Shown here: positions 47,996 through 55,788 of the stretch, piece by piece
Numbering within the stretch: position 1 is the first letter of the stretch
How the letters are laid out: each line of letters starts with the position of its first letter
Made by a program: the position numbers and the translations under genes
Notes under the pieces: generated by a model
Database searches by the model: none
What the model was told of the DNA's origin: nothing
What the model saw: only the letters and a program-made list of their open reading frames with translations
Assembly: GCA_045863555.1 (NCBI GenBank)
Contig: BTUU01000025.1
Span: forward strand, 1-64,000
Length of the DNA: 64,000 nucleotides
Reading direction: 5' to 3'
Source of the DNA: JACRLV01 sp045863555
Lineage (GTDB): Bacteria; Planctomycetota; Phycisphaerae; UBA1845; Fen-1342

Positions 47996-49249
47996 TCAGG
48001 GCTCCAGGTGGGCGGGCGCGACGGCGGGCTGATCGACGGTCGTCGTATCGAAGGGCTGGTCGCAGGTCAGGCGGCCCGCGAGCACGGGAATGGTGACGCG
48101 GACGAGAATGGTGTAGATCAGGAGGCCGCCGGCCCAGATTCCCGCGGTGACGAGCGATTCATTCAGCGTCGGCAGGTACTCGACGATTTCGCCGAGCGGG
48201 GTTGGAACGAAAGCGGGGATGATCATCCCCATTCCCTTTTCGATCCAGATGCCGATGATCAGCATGACGCAGGCTGCCCAGAGCACGCGCGGCTCGCGGC
48301 TGATGCGCAGGAACAGCAGGACCAGCGCCGCGCAATTCAGCGCGATTGCCGTCCAGATCCAGGGCACGAGGCCGGTGCGGCCATGGAGGCCGAGAAAGAG
48401 GTAGACGGCGGACGCGCCGTGAGCGGAGTCGGTATAGAACTCTGTAAATGCTTCGGAACCGAGCAGGAACATGTTGATGGTCAGGGCGACGGTAACGATG
48501 TTTCGCAGGGTCAGGAACGCGGCCTCGGGCACGTGGTAGACGCTGACGCGCTTGAGAACAGCCAGCGTGAGGATGAGGAACGCGGGCCCGGCGGCGAACG
48601 CCGATGCGAGGAAGCGCGGGGCGACGACGGCCGAGTTCCAGAATGGGCGTCCGCCGAGGCCGCTGTAGAGGAACGCGGTGACGGTGTGAATGCTGATGGC
48701 CCAGACGATCGCGACGAATACGAACGGGATGTAGAACAGCCGTCCGGGCGGGCGTCGGCGGTAGGCGCAATAGATCAGGTAGCCGCAGATGTGCAGATTG
48801 AGCAGGAGGTAGCCGTTCAGGACGAGCACATCCCACGTGAGCATCGAGATGGGGAAGTTGAATCGCAGGAAGAGGTGGTGAAACCGGTCGGGCCGGCCGA
48901 GATCCACCGTGACGAAGAGCATCGCCATGATGATCGCGGCGACGGCGAAGAGCTCGCCGAAAATGACGAGATCGTGCAGTTCGCGATTGCGATAGACGTA
49001 GACGGGAATGACGAGCATGACGGCGGCGGCGGCCATGCCGACGAGGAAGGTGAAATTGGCGATGTAGAAGCCCCAGGAGACCTGGTCGGTCATGCCGGTG
49101 GTACCGAGGCCCTGGACGAGCTGCTTGCAGTAGGCGTTGATGCCGAGGAGCACGAAGACGGTGAGGAAGAACATCCACGCGTAGTAGCGTGCGTCGCCGA
49201 CGAAACTGAGACGGAAGCAGCGCCACAGGAACGTGAGGTACATCTTCAC
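47996..49249 (-). CDS. NrfD/PsrC-family membrane subunit (quinol-interacting)
   Basis: A 417-residue polytopic membrane protein with about ten helices, of the NrfD/PsrC/HmcC/DsrP type that exchanges electrons or protons between the quinone pool and periplasmic FeS subunits. Examples of helices are 'ARYYAWMFFLTVFVLLGINA', 'LVIPVYVYRNRELHDLVIFG' and 'RVLWAACVMLIIGIWIEKGM'. The motif 'MLLIIGIWIEKG'-like end (here 'VMLIIGIWIEKGMGMIIPAF') is conserved in the family. The start GTG 49249 has GGGAG 8 bases upstream and overlaps the FeS gene stop (GTGA). No heme ligands are expected. It likely docks with the FeS protein just upstream. Confidence 0.9.
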   Translation of the reverse strand: MKMYLTFLWRCFRLSFVGDARYYAWMFFLTVFVLLGINAYCKQLVQGLGTTGMTDQVSWGFYIANFTFLVGMAAAAVMLVIPVYVYRNRELHDLVIFGELFAVAAIIMAMLFVTVDLGRPDRFHHLFLRFNFPISMLTWDVLVLNGYLLLNLHICGYLIYCAYRRRPPGRLFYIPFVFVAIVWAISIHTVTAFLYSGLGGRPFWNSAVVAPRFLASAFAAGPAFLILTLAVLKRVSVYHVPEAAFLTLRNIVTVALTINMFLLGSEAFTEFYTDSAHGASAVYLFLGLHGRTGLVPWIWTAIALNCAALVLLFLRISREPRVLWAACVMLIIGIWIEKGMGMIIPAFVPTPLGEIVEYLPTLNESLVTAGIWAGGLLIYTILVRVTIPVLAGRLTCDQPFDTTTVDQPAVAPAHLEP

Positions 49250-50358
49250 GCGTGGTCTCCCGTCCACCAGGCGGCCTGGGAGCGGGCCACGAAATCGGCG
49301 CGCGGGCCGCGCTCATCGGGTAGACAGCCGTACGACTCGCCTTCCTCCGCCTGGAGCCGCTGCGCGATGGCGAGGGCTTCGGGATCGAGCGAATTCGGGT
49401 AGCGCTCGTCGAAATAGTAGAAGAAGCGAGGGAGCGTGCCGACTTCCTCTTTGAGGACGAAGACGCGCTTAGTCCTGAGAATCTGCGAGACTTCGGAGCG
49501 GGGGTCGAGCAGGTTTCCAAACTTGCGGGCCCCGGTCGGGCAGATCTCCACGCACGCGGGCATCCGCCCCTCGCGGGTGCGATGGAGGCAGAAGTGGCAC
49601 TTCTCCATGACGCCCTTCTCGCGCGGCCGGTTGGAGAGGTAGCTCATGTTCGGATTGAGCTGGTCTTCGGGCAGTTTGGGCGTTGTGAAGTTGAACCGCC
49701 GGGCCCAGTAGGGACAGGCTGCCTCGCAATAGCGGCAGCCGATGCACCAGTCGTAGTCGATGACGGTCACACCGTCGGGCTCCTGCCAGGTGGCCTCGAC
49801 GGGGCAGACCTTCACGCAGGGCGGGTTCGCGCATTGATGGCACTGGACCGGCAGATAGAAGTGGGCCGCGTCGGGCACCGTGGGGCGGTCGTAGTGGTGG
49901 TTGCCCTTCTCGACATCGAGTGTGCCGCGGGGCATTTCGATGACGCGGATGTACTGGATTTCGGGGCTGCGCGACTGGTTATTCTCGGCGACGCAGGCGT
50001 GCACGCACTTTCGGCAGCCGATGCAGCGCGAGAGGTTGAGCGCGTAGCCGAATTCAACGCCGTCCATCGGCTTGACGTCGCGCAGGTGCGGCCGGACGCG
50101 GTAGCGCTCCTCGACCTTGTCGCGGATGCGCTCCAGGACGCGCTCCATTTCGTCGGGGGTCATCTCCTTGTAATGCTTCTGGAGAAACTGGTCGAGATTC
50201 GGCAGCTCATCCATTGCGAGTTCGCGGAGCGGCGCCAGCGCGGCGGCGAGCGCGGCCATGCCGCCGACGGCGGCGGCGCCGGTGCGGAGGAAGCTGCGCC
50301 GCGTGAGCTCAGGATCGGCGGGCGCGGGGCTGCCGCCGAGGATTGGCAGGGGCTTCAC
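49246..50358 (-). CDS. Tat-exported 4x[4Fe-4S] ferredoxin subunit (HybA/DsrO-like)
   Basis: A 370-residue FeS protein. The twin-arginine signal 'LTRRSFLRTGAAAVGG' sends it to the periplasm. Cysteine groups are 'CIGCRKCVHAC', 'CHQCANPPCVKVCPVEA', 'CIGCRYCEAACPYWARRFNF' and 'CHFCLHRTREGRMPACVEIC', enough for four [4Fe-4S] clusters as in HybA, DsrO and PsrB-type subunits. It connects the NrfD membrane subunit with the cytochrome. The GTG start at 50358 overlaps the cytochrome stop (GTGA). In this locus it presumably passes electrons toward the nitrate reductase. Confidence 0.92.
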   Translation of the reverse strand: MKPLPILGGSPAPADPELTRRSFLRTGAAAVGGMAALAAALAPLRELAMDELPNLDQFLQKHYKEMTPDEMERVLERIRDKVEERYRVRPHLRDVKPMDGVEFGYALNLSRCIGCRKCVHACVAENNQSRSPEIQYIRVIEMPRGTLDVEKGNHHYDRPTVPDAAHFYLPVQCHQCANPPCVKVCPVEATWQEPDGVTVIDYDWCIGCRYCEAACPYWARRFNFTTPKLPEDQLNPNMSYLSNRPREKGVMEKCHFCLHRTREGRMPACVEICPTGARKFGNLLDPRSEVSQILRTKRVFVLKEEVGTLPRFFYYFDERYPNSLDPEALAIAQRLQAEEGESYGCLPDERGPRADFVARSQAAWWTGDHA

Positions 50359-51083
50359 GGGTGGTCTCCGGATGCGGCCTGGCGGGTCGAACGGGGCTGC
50401 GCCTCTGCTCCGAGCCAGCGTTGAAGGGGGCTTTCACTCGTCGGCTCGTGGTGCAGGTCGCCGTCCGCCGCACCCATGCGAAGCGTGTTCGGGCCCGGGA
50501 GGGGTTCAAAGGCGGGGTAGCGTGGCGAATGGGGATCGTGGCATTCGTTGCAGTTCAGCCGTCGCTGCGCGGCGCTGCCGGTCACCCAGGAGCCGAGAGT
50601 CTTTCCGTGCGTGCCGTTCTGCCAGTCGCGGTAGACAGTGCCGTGACACTGCGCGCAGAGCAGCGGCGTCTGGGCGTACGGCACGGTAGCGCCGTCGCGG
50701 AGCGTGAGAAGCTCGCGGTTGTCGGCGTCGTGGCAATTGATGCAACGGGTGTTCAGTCCGTGGCTAAGGCGGATCTCCGTGTGGTAGCTGAGCAGCTCAC
50801 CGCCTGCGTGGGCGGATTTGAAAATCTGGTGGCAGGCATTGCAGTTCTCGCTTCGACCTTCGACGAGAATCTGGGGTGGATCGGACATGGCGGTGCGGCG
50901 CGGCGTCACGGCGAGGGCGGCGCGCTCCACGACGACGGGCGCGTTGACCGGGATCTGCGCTCGCCGCGGCGAAAACCAGAGCGCGGCGGCGACAAGGAGG
51001 AATCCGACGGGGAGCGCAAATTCGCGCAGGAGGGCTGCGCCTTTTCGCGATGGACGGCGAGGCTGGGCCGATTTCTCCGACAT
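50355..51083 (-). CDS. Membrane-anchored tetraheme cytochrome c
   Basis: A 242-residue cytochrome. One N-terminal membrane anchor 'LPVGFLLVAAALWFS' is followed by a periplasmic part with four heme-binding motifs, CNACH, CINCH, CAQCH and CNECH, and conserved extra histidines ('SAHAGGELLSYHTEIRLSHG', 'DWQNGTHGKTLG') suited as distal ligands. It is not a clear NapC/NrfH, which lack this spacing. ATG 51083 starts the operon of cytochrome, FeS protein, NrfD and a hypothetical protein, divergent from napD. It could deliver electrons to NapB. Confidence 0.88.
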   Translation of the reverse strand: MSEKSAQPRRPSRKGAALLREFALPVGFLLVAAALWFSPRRAQIPVNAPVVVERAALAVTPRRTAMSDPPQILVEGRSENCNACHQIFKSAHAGGELLSYHTEIRLSHGLNTRCINCHDADNRELLTLRDGATVPYAQTPLLCAQCHGTVYRDWQNGTHGKTLGSWVTGSAAQRRLNCNECHDPHSPRYPAFEPLPGPNTLRMGAADGDLHHEPTSESPLQRWLGAEAQPRSTRQAASGDHP

Positions 51084-51194
51084 CAACGCTCCTCGCAGCT
51101 TGCCTGCCGGTTGGGTTCGCGATGATAATCGGAGGCCAGTTGAGACGCGAGATTCACTCGAAGACCATTCGCCAGAGGCGCGAGAGAGAACCCG

Positions 51195-51473
51195 ATGGCA
51201 ATCAGCGGCCTGGTCGTGACGCTCGACGATGACGCGGCTGCCGCGGGGCAGGCGCTCCGATCGCTTGCGGCCGACCCGCGGCTCCGACTGGGCGATGGCG
51301 TGGGGTCGCGCATCCCGCTGGTCGCGGAGACGCCGAGTGCGGAATGTGACGCAGTCCTCTGGGCGGATCTGCTGGCTACTCCCGGCGTGAAGTGCGTGGA
51401 TGTGACGTTCGTCAGTGTCGACGCGCCTCCGGTTGCCGAAACCGAACCGAGTCGATCCGGGAGAGATTCATGA
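51195..51473 (+). CDS. napD: NapD, chaperone for periplasmic nitrate reductase
   Basis: A 92-residue NapD, a ferredoxin-like-fold protein that binds the Tat signal of NapA and holds it until the molybdenum cofactor is inserted. The pattern 'AISGLVVTLDDDAAAAGQAL' at the start and 'CDAVLWADLLATPGVKCVDV' near the end are the two strands and helix of the family. It is the first gene of the nap operon, and its stop overlaps the napA start (ATGA). The 111-base gap before it has no FNR-type box that I can see. Confidence 0.85.
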   Translation: MAISGLVVTLDDDAAAAGQALRSLAADPRLRLGDGVGSRIPLVAETPSAECDAVLWADLLATPGVKCVDVTFVSVDAPPVAETEPSRSGRDS

Positions 51474-53881
51474 CCGGAACCGTTGATCGAAGAGAGTTCC
51501 TCAGGCAGAGCGCGCTCGCCACGGCGGCCGCGGCGGTGGCGGGACAGACGCTGGCGCTACCGGTGCTCGGTTCGCAGGAAGGGTCGTCGCTGAAGTGGAA
51601 CAAGGCGCCGTGCCGGTTCTGCGGTACGGGCTGCCACGTGATGGTGGGTACGGAGAACGGCCGCGTTGTGGCGATCCAGGGCGATCAGAAGGCGGACGTC
51701 AACAAGGGGCTGCTGTGCGTGAAGGGCTATCACGTCGGACTGGCCCTGTACGGGAAGGACCGGCTGACGCAACCGATGCTGCGGAAGGACGGCCGACTCG
51801 CCGCGATCTCGTGGGAGGAGGCGATCGAGACAATCGCGAAGCGCATCGCGGCCAATCCGGGCGGGTTCTCGTTTTACGGGTCGGGCCAGTGGACGATTCC
51901 GGAGGGATACGCGGCGAACAAATTCGTGAAGGCGGGACTCGGCACGAACCTGATCGACGCCAATCCGCGTCTCTGCATGGCGTCGGCCGTGACGGGTTTT
52001 CTCTCGACGTTCGGCGTGGATGAACCGCCCGGCGTGTATGACGACATCGACAAGTGCGACGTCGCAATCATGTGGGGCAACAACATGGCCGAGATGCACC
52101 CCGTGCTATTCTCGCGCCTTGTTGATCGTCGGACGCGCGGCGAGAAGGTGACGATCATCGACATGACGACGCGCCGGACGAGGACGAGCGATCTCGCGGA
52201 CCATGTGCTGCTGTTCAAGCCGCACGGCGACCTGGCGATCGCGAACGGGATCGCTCACCTGGTGATCAAGAACGGCGGCGTCGACAAGGCGTTTGTTGAG
52301 AAGCACTGCAATTTTCGCCAGCTCGGGCCCAAGCCGGACGAGAAGACGCCGCCGGACATGTATGGCGTGGCGATGACGTTCGAGGAGTTCAGCAAGGCTG
52401 TCGAACCGTATACGCCGGAGAAGGTGGAGGAGCTGTCGGGCGTGCCGGCCGAGAAGATCCGGCTGCTGGGCGAGCTTTTCGTGCGTCGGGATATCCGCGT
52501 CAACAGTTTCTGGTGCATGGGCTTCAATCAGCATACGCGCGGGACGGCGATCAACTGCATCGTTCACGGAATCCACCTGCTGTCCGGCCACTTCGGAAAG
52601 CCCGGTGACGCGGCGACCAGTCTTACGGGGCAGCCGTCGGCGTGCGGGACCGCGCGGGAGGCCGGGACGCTCTGCCATCTGCTCCCCGGCGGACTGATGG
52701 TGGCGAACGCCGAGCATCGCAAGCATGCGGAGGAGCACTGGAATCTTCAGCCGGGCCGCCTGAGCGACAAGGTCGGCTATCACGCGGTCGAACTGTTCAA
52801 GCGTTTCAATACACCGACGGACCAGGGCGGCGACATCACGACGATCTGGGTGCAGGTGACCAACCCCGGCCAGACGATGCCGAATCTCGAGCGCAACTTC
52901 CGGAGGAAGAAGGATCTTGCGGACAAGTTTCTGATCGTCTCGGACGTTTATCCCACGGCGACGACGGAGCTGGCGGACCTGATCCTCCCGAGCGCGATGT
53001 GGGTTGAGAAGAACGGCATGTTCGGCAACAGCGAGCGCCGGACGCAGCAGTGGTTCAAGCTGGTTGAGCCGCCGGGCGAGGCGCGCGATGACTGCTGGCA
53101 GACGATCGCGGTTTCGCGCAGGCTGCTGGAGATGGGCGCCGAGGGAATGAAGGACAAGGACGGCAAGTGGCTCTTTCATACGGTTGATTCGGCGGGCAAG
53201 GAGGTGCCGATCTGGGAATGGCCGCACTACTACGACGTCAACGTGGATGAGCGGTTGTTCAATGAGTATCGCCTCTTCAGCCGGCATAAGCACAAGGATC
53301 TCGCGCCTTATTCTGAATATGTGAAGGCGCGGGGGCTCCGCTGGCCAGTTGTCGAACAGCCTGACGGCTCGTGGCGCGAGACGCGGTGGCGTTTTTCCGA
53401 GTTTGACGATCCTTACGTGAAAAAGGGCAGCGAATATCAGTTCTATCATTCCGTTACGAAGGATGACCGGGCGCTGATCTGGTTCCGGCCGCATGAGTTT
53501 CCGCCGGAGCTGCCGGACTCGGACTATCCGTTCTGGCTGTGCACGGGCCGGGTGCTGGAGCACTGGCATACGGGCACGATGACGCGGCGGATTCCGCAAC
53601 TGCACCGGGCGATGCCCAAGGCGTACGTGGAAATGAACCGCGACGATGCGGCGCAGCTCGGCATCCGCAACGGCGAGATCGTGACCGTGCGGAGCCGCCG
53701 CGGGGAGCTTGATCTGCCGGTCTGGCTTGGGGGACGGGGCGATCCGAAGCGCGGCGAGGTCTTCGTGCCGTTCTTCGACGAAACGAAGCTGATCAACCAG
53801 GTCACGCTGGATGAGCATGACCCGTACTCGAAGCAGCCCGACTACAAGAAATGCGCGGTCACGATTGTCCGGAAGGTCTGA
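51470..53881 (+). CDS. napA: Periplasmic nitrate reductase catalytic subunit NapA
   Basis: An 803-residue molybdopterin enzyme that reduces nitrate to nitrite in the periplasm. Tat signal 'DRREFLRQSALATAAAAVAG'. The [4Fe-4S] ligands are in 'CRFCGTGCHVMVG' and 'GLLCVKGYH', the Mo-ligating cysteine in 'DANPRLCMASAVTGF'. Further NapA signatures are 'DEPPGVYDDIDKCDVAIMWG', 'FWCMGFNQHTRGTAINCIVH', 'GQPSACGTAREAGTLCHLLP' and 'CTGRVLEHWHTGTMTRRIP'. These are typical of Nap rather than formate dehydrogenase. The start ATG 51470 overlaps napD. The protein is close to the usual 830 residues. Confidence 0.96.
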   Translation: MTGTVDRREFLRQSALATAAAAVAGQTLALPVLGSQEGSSLKWNKAPCRFCGTGCHVMVGTENGRVVAIQGDQKADVNKGLLCVKGYHVGLALYGKDRLTQPMLRKDGRLAAISWEEAIETIAKRIAANPGGFSFYGSGQWTIPEGYAANKFVKAGLGTNLIDANPRLCMASAVTGFLSTFGVDEPPGVYDDIDKCDVAIMWGNNMAEMHPVLFSRLVDRRTRGEKVTIIDMTTRRTRTSDLADHVLLFKPHGDLAIANGIAHLVIKNGGVDKAFVEKHCNFRQLGPKPDEKTPPDMYGVAMTFEEFSKAVEPYTPEKVEELSGVPAEKIRLLGELFVRRDIRVNSFWCMGFNQHTRGTAINCIVHGIHLLSGHFGKPGDAATSLTGQPSACGTAREAGTLCHLLPGGLMVANAEHRKHAEEHWNLQPGRLSDKVGYHAVELFKRFNTPTDQGGDITTIWVQVTNPGQTMPNLERNFRRKKDLADKFLIVSDVYPTATTELADLILPSAMWVEKNGMFGNSERRTQQWFKLVEPPGEARDDCWQTIAVSRRLLEMGAEGMKDKDGKWLFHTVDSAGKEVPIWEWPHYYDVNVDERLFNEYRLFSRHKHKDLAPYSEYVKARGLRWPVVEQPDGSWRETRWRFSEFDDPYVKKGSEYQFYHSVTKDDRALIWFRPHEFPPELPDSDYPFWLCTGRVLEHWHTGTMTRRIPQLHRAMPKAYVEMNRDDAAQLGIRNGEIVTVRSRRGELDLPVWLGGRGDPKRGEVFVPFFDETKLINQVTLDEHDPYSKQPDYKKCAVTIVRKV

Positions 53882-53891
53882 GGGCTCGACA

Positions 53892-54686
53892 GTGAAGCCA
53901 GAAGCTCGCACGGCGCTGCTCGCACTTGTTGCCGGGTCCGGCCTGCTGGTCGGCGCTGTGGCCGTTGCGGCCTCGGGAGCGGGCGGGGCGCAGTCGCAGT
54001 CGCAACCGACGACGTCGGTGGCGGGTATGCCGATTCCCGTCACCCCGTCGAAAACGCCGCCTACGCCCGCGGCGACCGGGGCGAAGCAGATCTGGCTGCT
54101 CAACAATCCGACACCGTTCGTGATCCCCGAAGCGCGGGCCAATCCGGCCGCGGTCGCGGACAAGTTTGCGGCGCGCATGAAGTCGATCGAAGCCCGGGCG
54201 GCCCTGCGCGCATTTGAAGGGGCGCCGCCGGTGGTGCCGCACCCGATTGCGGACATCAATGTGCAGACCTGCCGCGCGTGCCATGCCCTGGGCCTCCGCA
54301 CTGGCGACAAGACTGCGCGCATGGCGTCGCACACGTACCTCGTCAACTGCACGCAGTGTCACGTTGAGCGGCCGGCTGACGCGACCGACGACGGCGCGAC
54401 GCCCAATTCGTTCGTCGGACTGCGCGCGAGCGGGTACGGCGGAACGCGTGCGTGGTCGGGCGCGCCGCCGATGATGCCGCACACGGTCTTCATGCGAACG
54501 AACTGCGTCAGTTGCCATGGTGAGCATGGGTATGACGGGTGGCGGCCGGACCATCTCTCGCGGATGAATTGCATGCAGTGCCACGCTCCGGCGGCCGAGT
54601 ACGAGCAGCTCGCGCCGACATTCGGCGTGCCGGATGTGCCGGATGGTTCGAGCCCGCCCGCGAGATCTCCCGCAGGCGCAGGGTGA
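53892..54686 (+). CDS. napB: NapB-like cytochrome with duplicated heme modules (tetraheme)
   Basis: A 264-residue exported cytochrome. A signal anchor 'LLALVAGSGLLVGAVAVAAS' precedes the mature part. Module one, 'APPVVPHPIADINVQTCRAC' H with a later 'YLVNCTQCHVERP', matches diheme NapB. Module two, 'GAPPMMPHTVFMRTNCVSCH' with 'LSRMNCMQCHAP', repeats the xPPxxPH-CxxCH-CxxCH pattern. Four heme sites are therefore visible, while NapB usually has two. GTG 53892 has GAGGG 8 bases upstream. The stop TGA overlaps the next ATG (TGATG). It passes electrons to NapA. Confidence 0.85.
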   Translation: MKPEARTALLALVAGSGLLVGAVAVAASGAGGAQSQSQPTTSVAGMPIPVTPSKTPPTPAATGAKQIWLLNNPTPFVIPEARANPAAVADKFAARMKSIEARAALRAFEGAPPVVPHPIADINVQTCRACHALGLRTGDKTARMASHTYLVNCTQCHVERPADATDDGATPNSFVGLRASGYGGTRAWSGAPPMMPHTVFMRTNCVSCHGEHGYDGWRPDHLSRMNCMQCHAPAAEYEQLAPTFGVPDVPDGSSPPARSPAGAG

Positions 54687-55330
54687 TGTCTGACTCGGCA
54701 AAGCGAACGCGGCGGACATTTCTTACCGGCTGGCTGCGCTCCGGGGCCGATCCAGGCCAGTCCGAGCCGCCGTCCGCGTCGGAGCCGGCTCGAAGCGAGC
54801 GCGGCGGGGAAGACCACCCGCCGACCAAGCCGGTTGATCCGCGAATGCACCGGGGCCGCCCGATTGTGCTGCCGATTCATCGGCCGCCGGGGGCGGTGAA
54901 CGAGGCCGCGTTTCTCGCCGGATGCACGCGGTGCAACGACTGTATTGCGGCCTGTCCGGTTCACGCCATCGTTCTCGCACCGGCGCGATTTCGCCACGCC
55001 GCGGGCACGCCGATGATCGACCCGTATTCGGTCGCATGCGTCATGTGCAGCGATACGCCGTGCATTCGGGTCTGTCAGCCGGGCGTGCTCCGGGCTGATC
55101 GGCCGCTCAAGATGGGAGTTGCGTACGTTGAACGCGCGGCCTGCCTCGCCTACACGGGTTCATTCTGCACCGTCTGCTCGGAACGCTGCCCCGTGCCGGG
55201 TGCGATTGAATTGTCGCAGGGCAAACCGACGATCCGGGCCGAGCGGTGCACCGGTTGCGGCGTTTGCGCGGAACTGTGTCCGGCGCCTGCAAACGCGATC
55301 GTCGTCATGCCGCTTGCGGATCGGCCGTGA
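54686..55330 (+). CDS. NapG/NapF-like ferredoxin-type protein
   Basis: A 214-residue iron-sulfur protein. The N-terminus 'KRTRRTFLTGWLR' resembles a Tat or NapF leader. Four cysteine groups follow, 'CTRCNDCIAACPVHA', 'CVMCSDTPCIRVC', 'CTVCSERCP' and 'CTGCGVCAELCPAPANAIVV', matching the layout of NapG/MauM-type ferredoxins. Such proteins pass electrons between quinol-oxidising subunits and NapB or help load the enzyme. The ATG shares a base with the napB stop. No NapH is present. It ends the visible operon. Confidence 0.85.
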   Translation: MSDSAKRTRRTFLTGWLRSGADPGQSEPPSASEPARSERGGEDHPPTKPVDPRMHRGRPIVLPIHRPPGAVNEAAFLAGCTRCNDCIAACPVHAIVLAPARFRHAAGTPMIDPYSVACVMCSDTPCIRVCQPGVLRADRPLKMGVAYVERAACLAYTGSFCTVCSERCPVPGAIELSQGKPTIRAERCTGCGVCAELCPAPANAIVVMPLADRP

Positions 55331-55788
55331 CGGGCGGGCTGGGGTTTTCCTGCACCAACGCCGGCCGCCGGGCGCGTTCTTGCGGGTTCGAGTGGCGAAC
55401 AGGGATCGACGGCGTGCCGGTTGTGAGGTGGATCCGGACTTGTTCATGGGAAGCGTGTTCGCCGCGGGAGTTCGCCGTCCATTCGATTGAAGCGCCTGCA
55501 GCGCGGATCAATTCATGATGCCGGTTCGCGGGTTGGCCTATCGTGAGATCAGCGGTTTGATGCGGCGCGGGCGCGCCCCGCGTGCAACACGCCACCGGTG
55601 CGGAGTTGATTCTGGTGGGCTGGCTGCGGATCGGTTGCCTGTGCTTCGGCGGCCACTGGCAATCCGCCGTCCCCTGACCTCGACGGGCGGAAATGGCTCG
55701 CGCGGCATCACGCGACCGGACGAGCAAGGTAAGGCCCGCCTGCGTGGTTCGTGCAGGCGGGCCGGTTTGCGGTGCGGGCAGTATCGAC
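55331..55788. other. 458-base intergenic region between convergent genes
   Basis: No gene or RNA is recognised. The left part after the nap operon has GC-rich inverted segments but no T-run terminator. Near the right end is the 11-bp hairpin listed separately for the surface-protein gene. Short open frames here have no ribosome sites or recognisable products. Confidence 0.6.
55733..55763 (-). terminator. 11-bp perfect hairpin after the giant surface-protein gene
   Basis: GGCCCGCCTGC (55733-55743) pairs with GCAGGCGGGCC (55753-55763) around a 9-base loop, 25 bases beyond the stop of the minus-strand gene. The T content after the stem is low, so efficiency as an intrinsic terminator is uncertain. 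It may also serve the convergent nap operon. Confidence 0.55.

Noticed and set aside
51470..53881. Formate dehydrogenase instead of nitrate reductase
   Set aside because: The napD gene directly upstream, the NapB-like cytochrome downstream and the 'DEPPGVYDDIDKCDVAIMWG' and 'GQPSACGTAREAGTLCHLLP' segments favour NapA.
52106..54352. 748-codon minus-strand frame opposite napA
   Set aside because: It is the antisense shadow of the clearly conserved napA and napB genes and shows no family motif.
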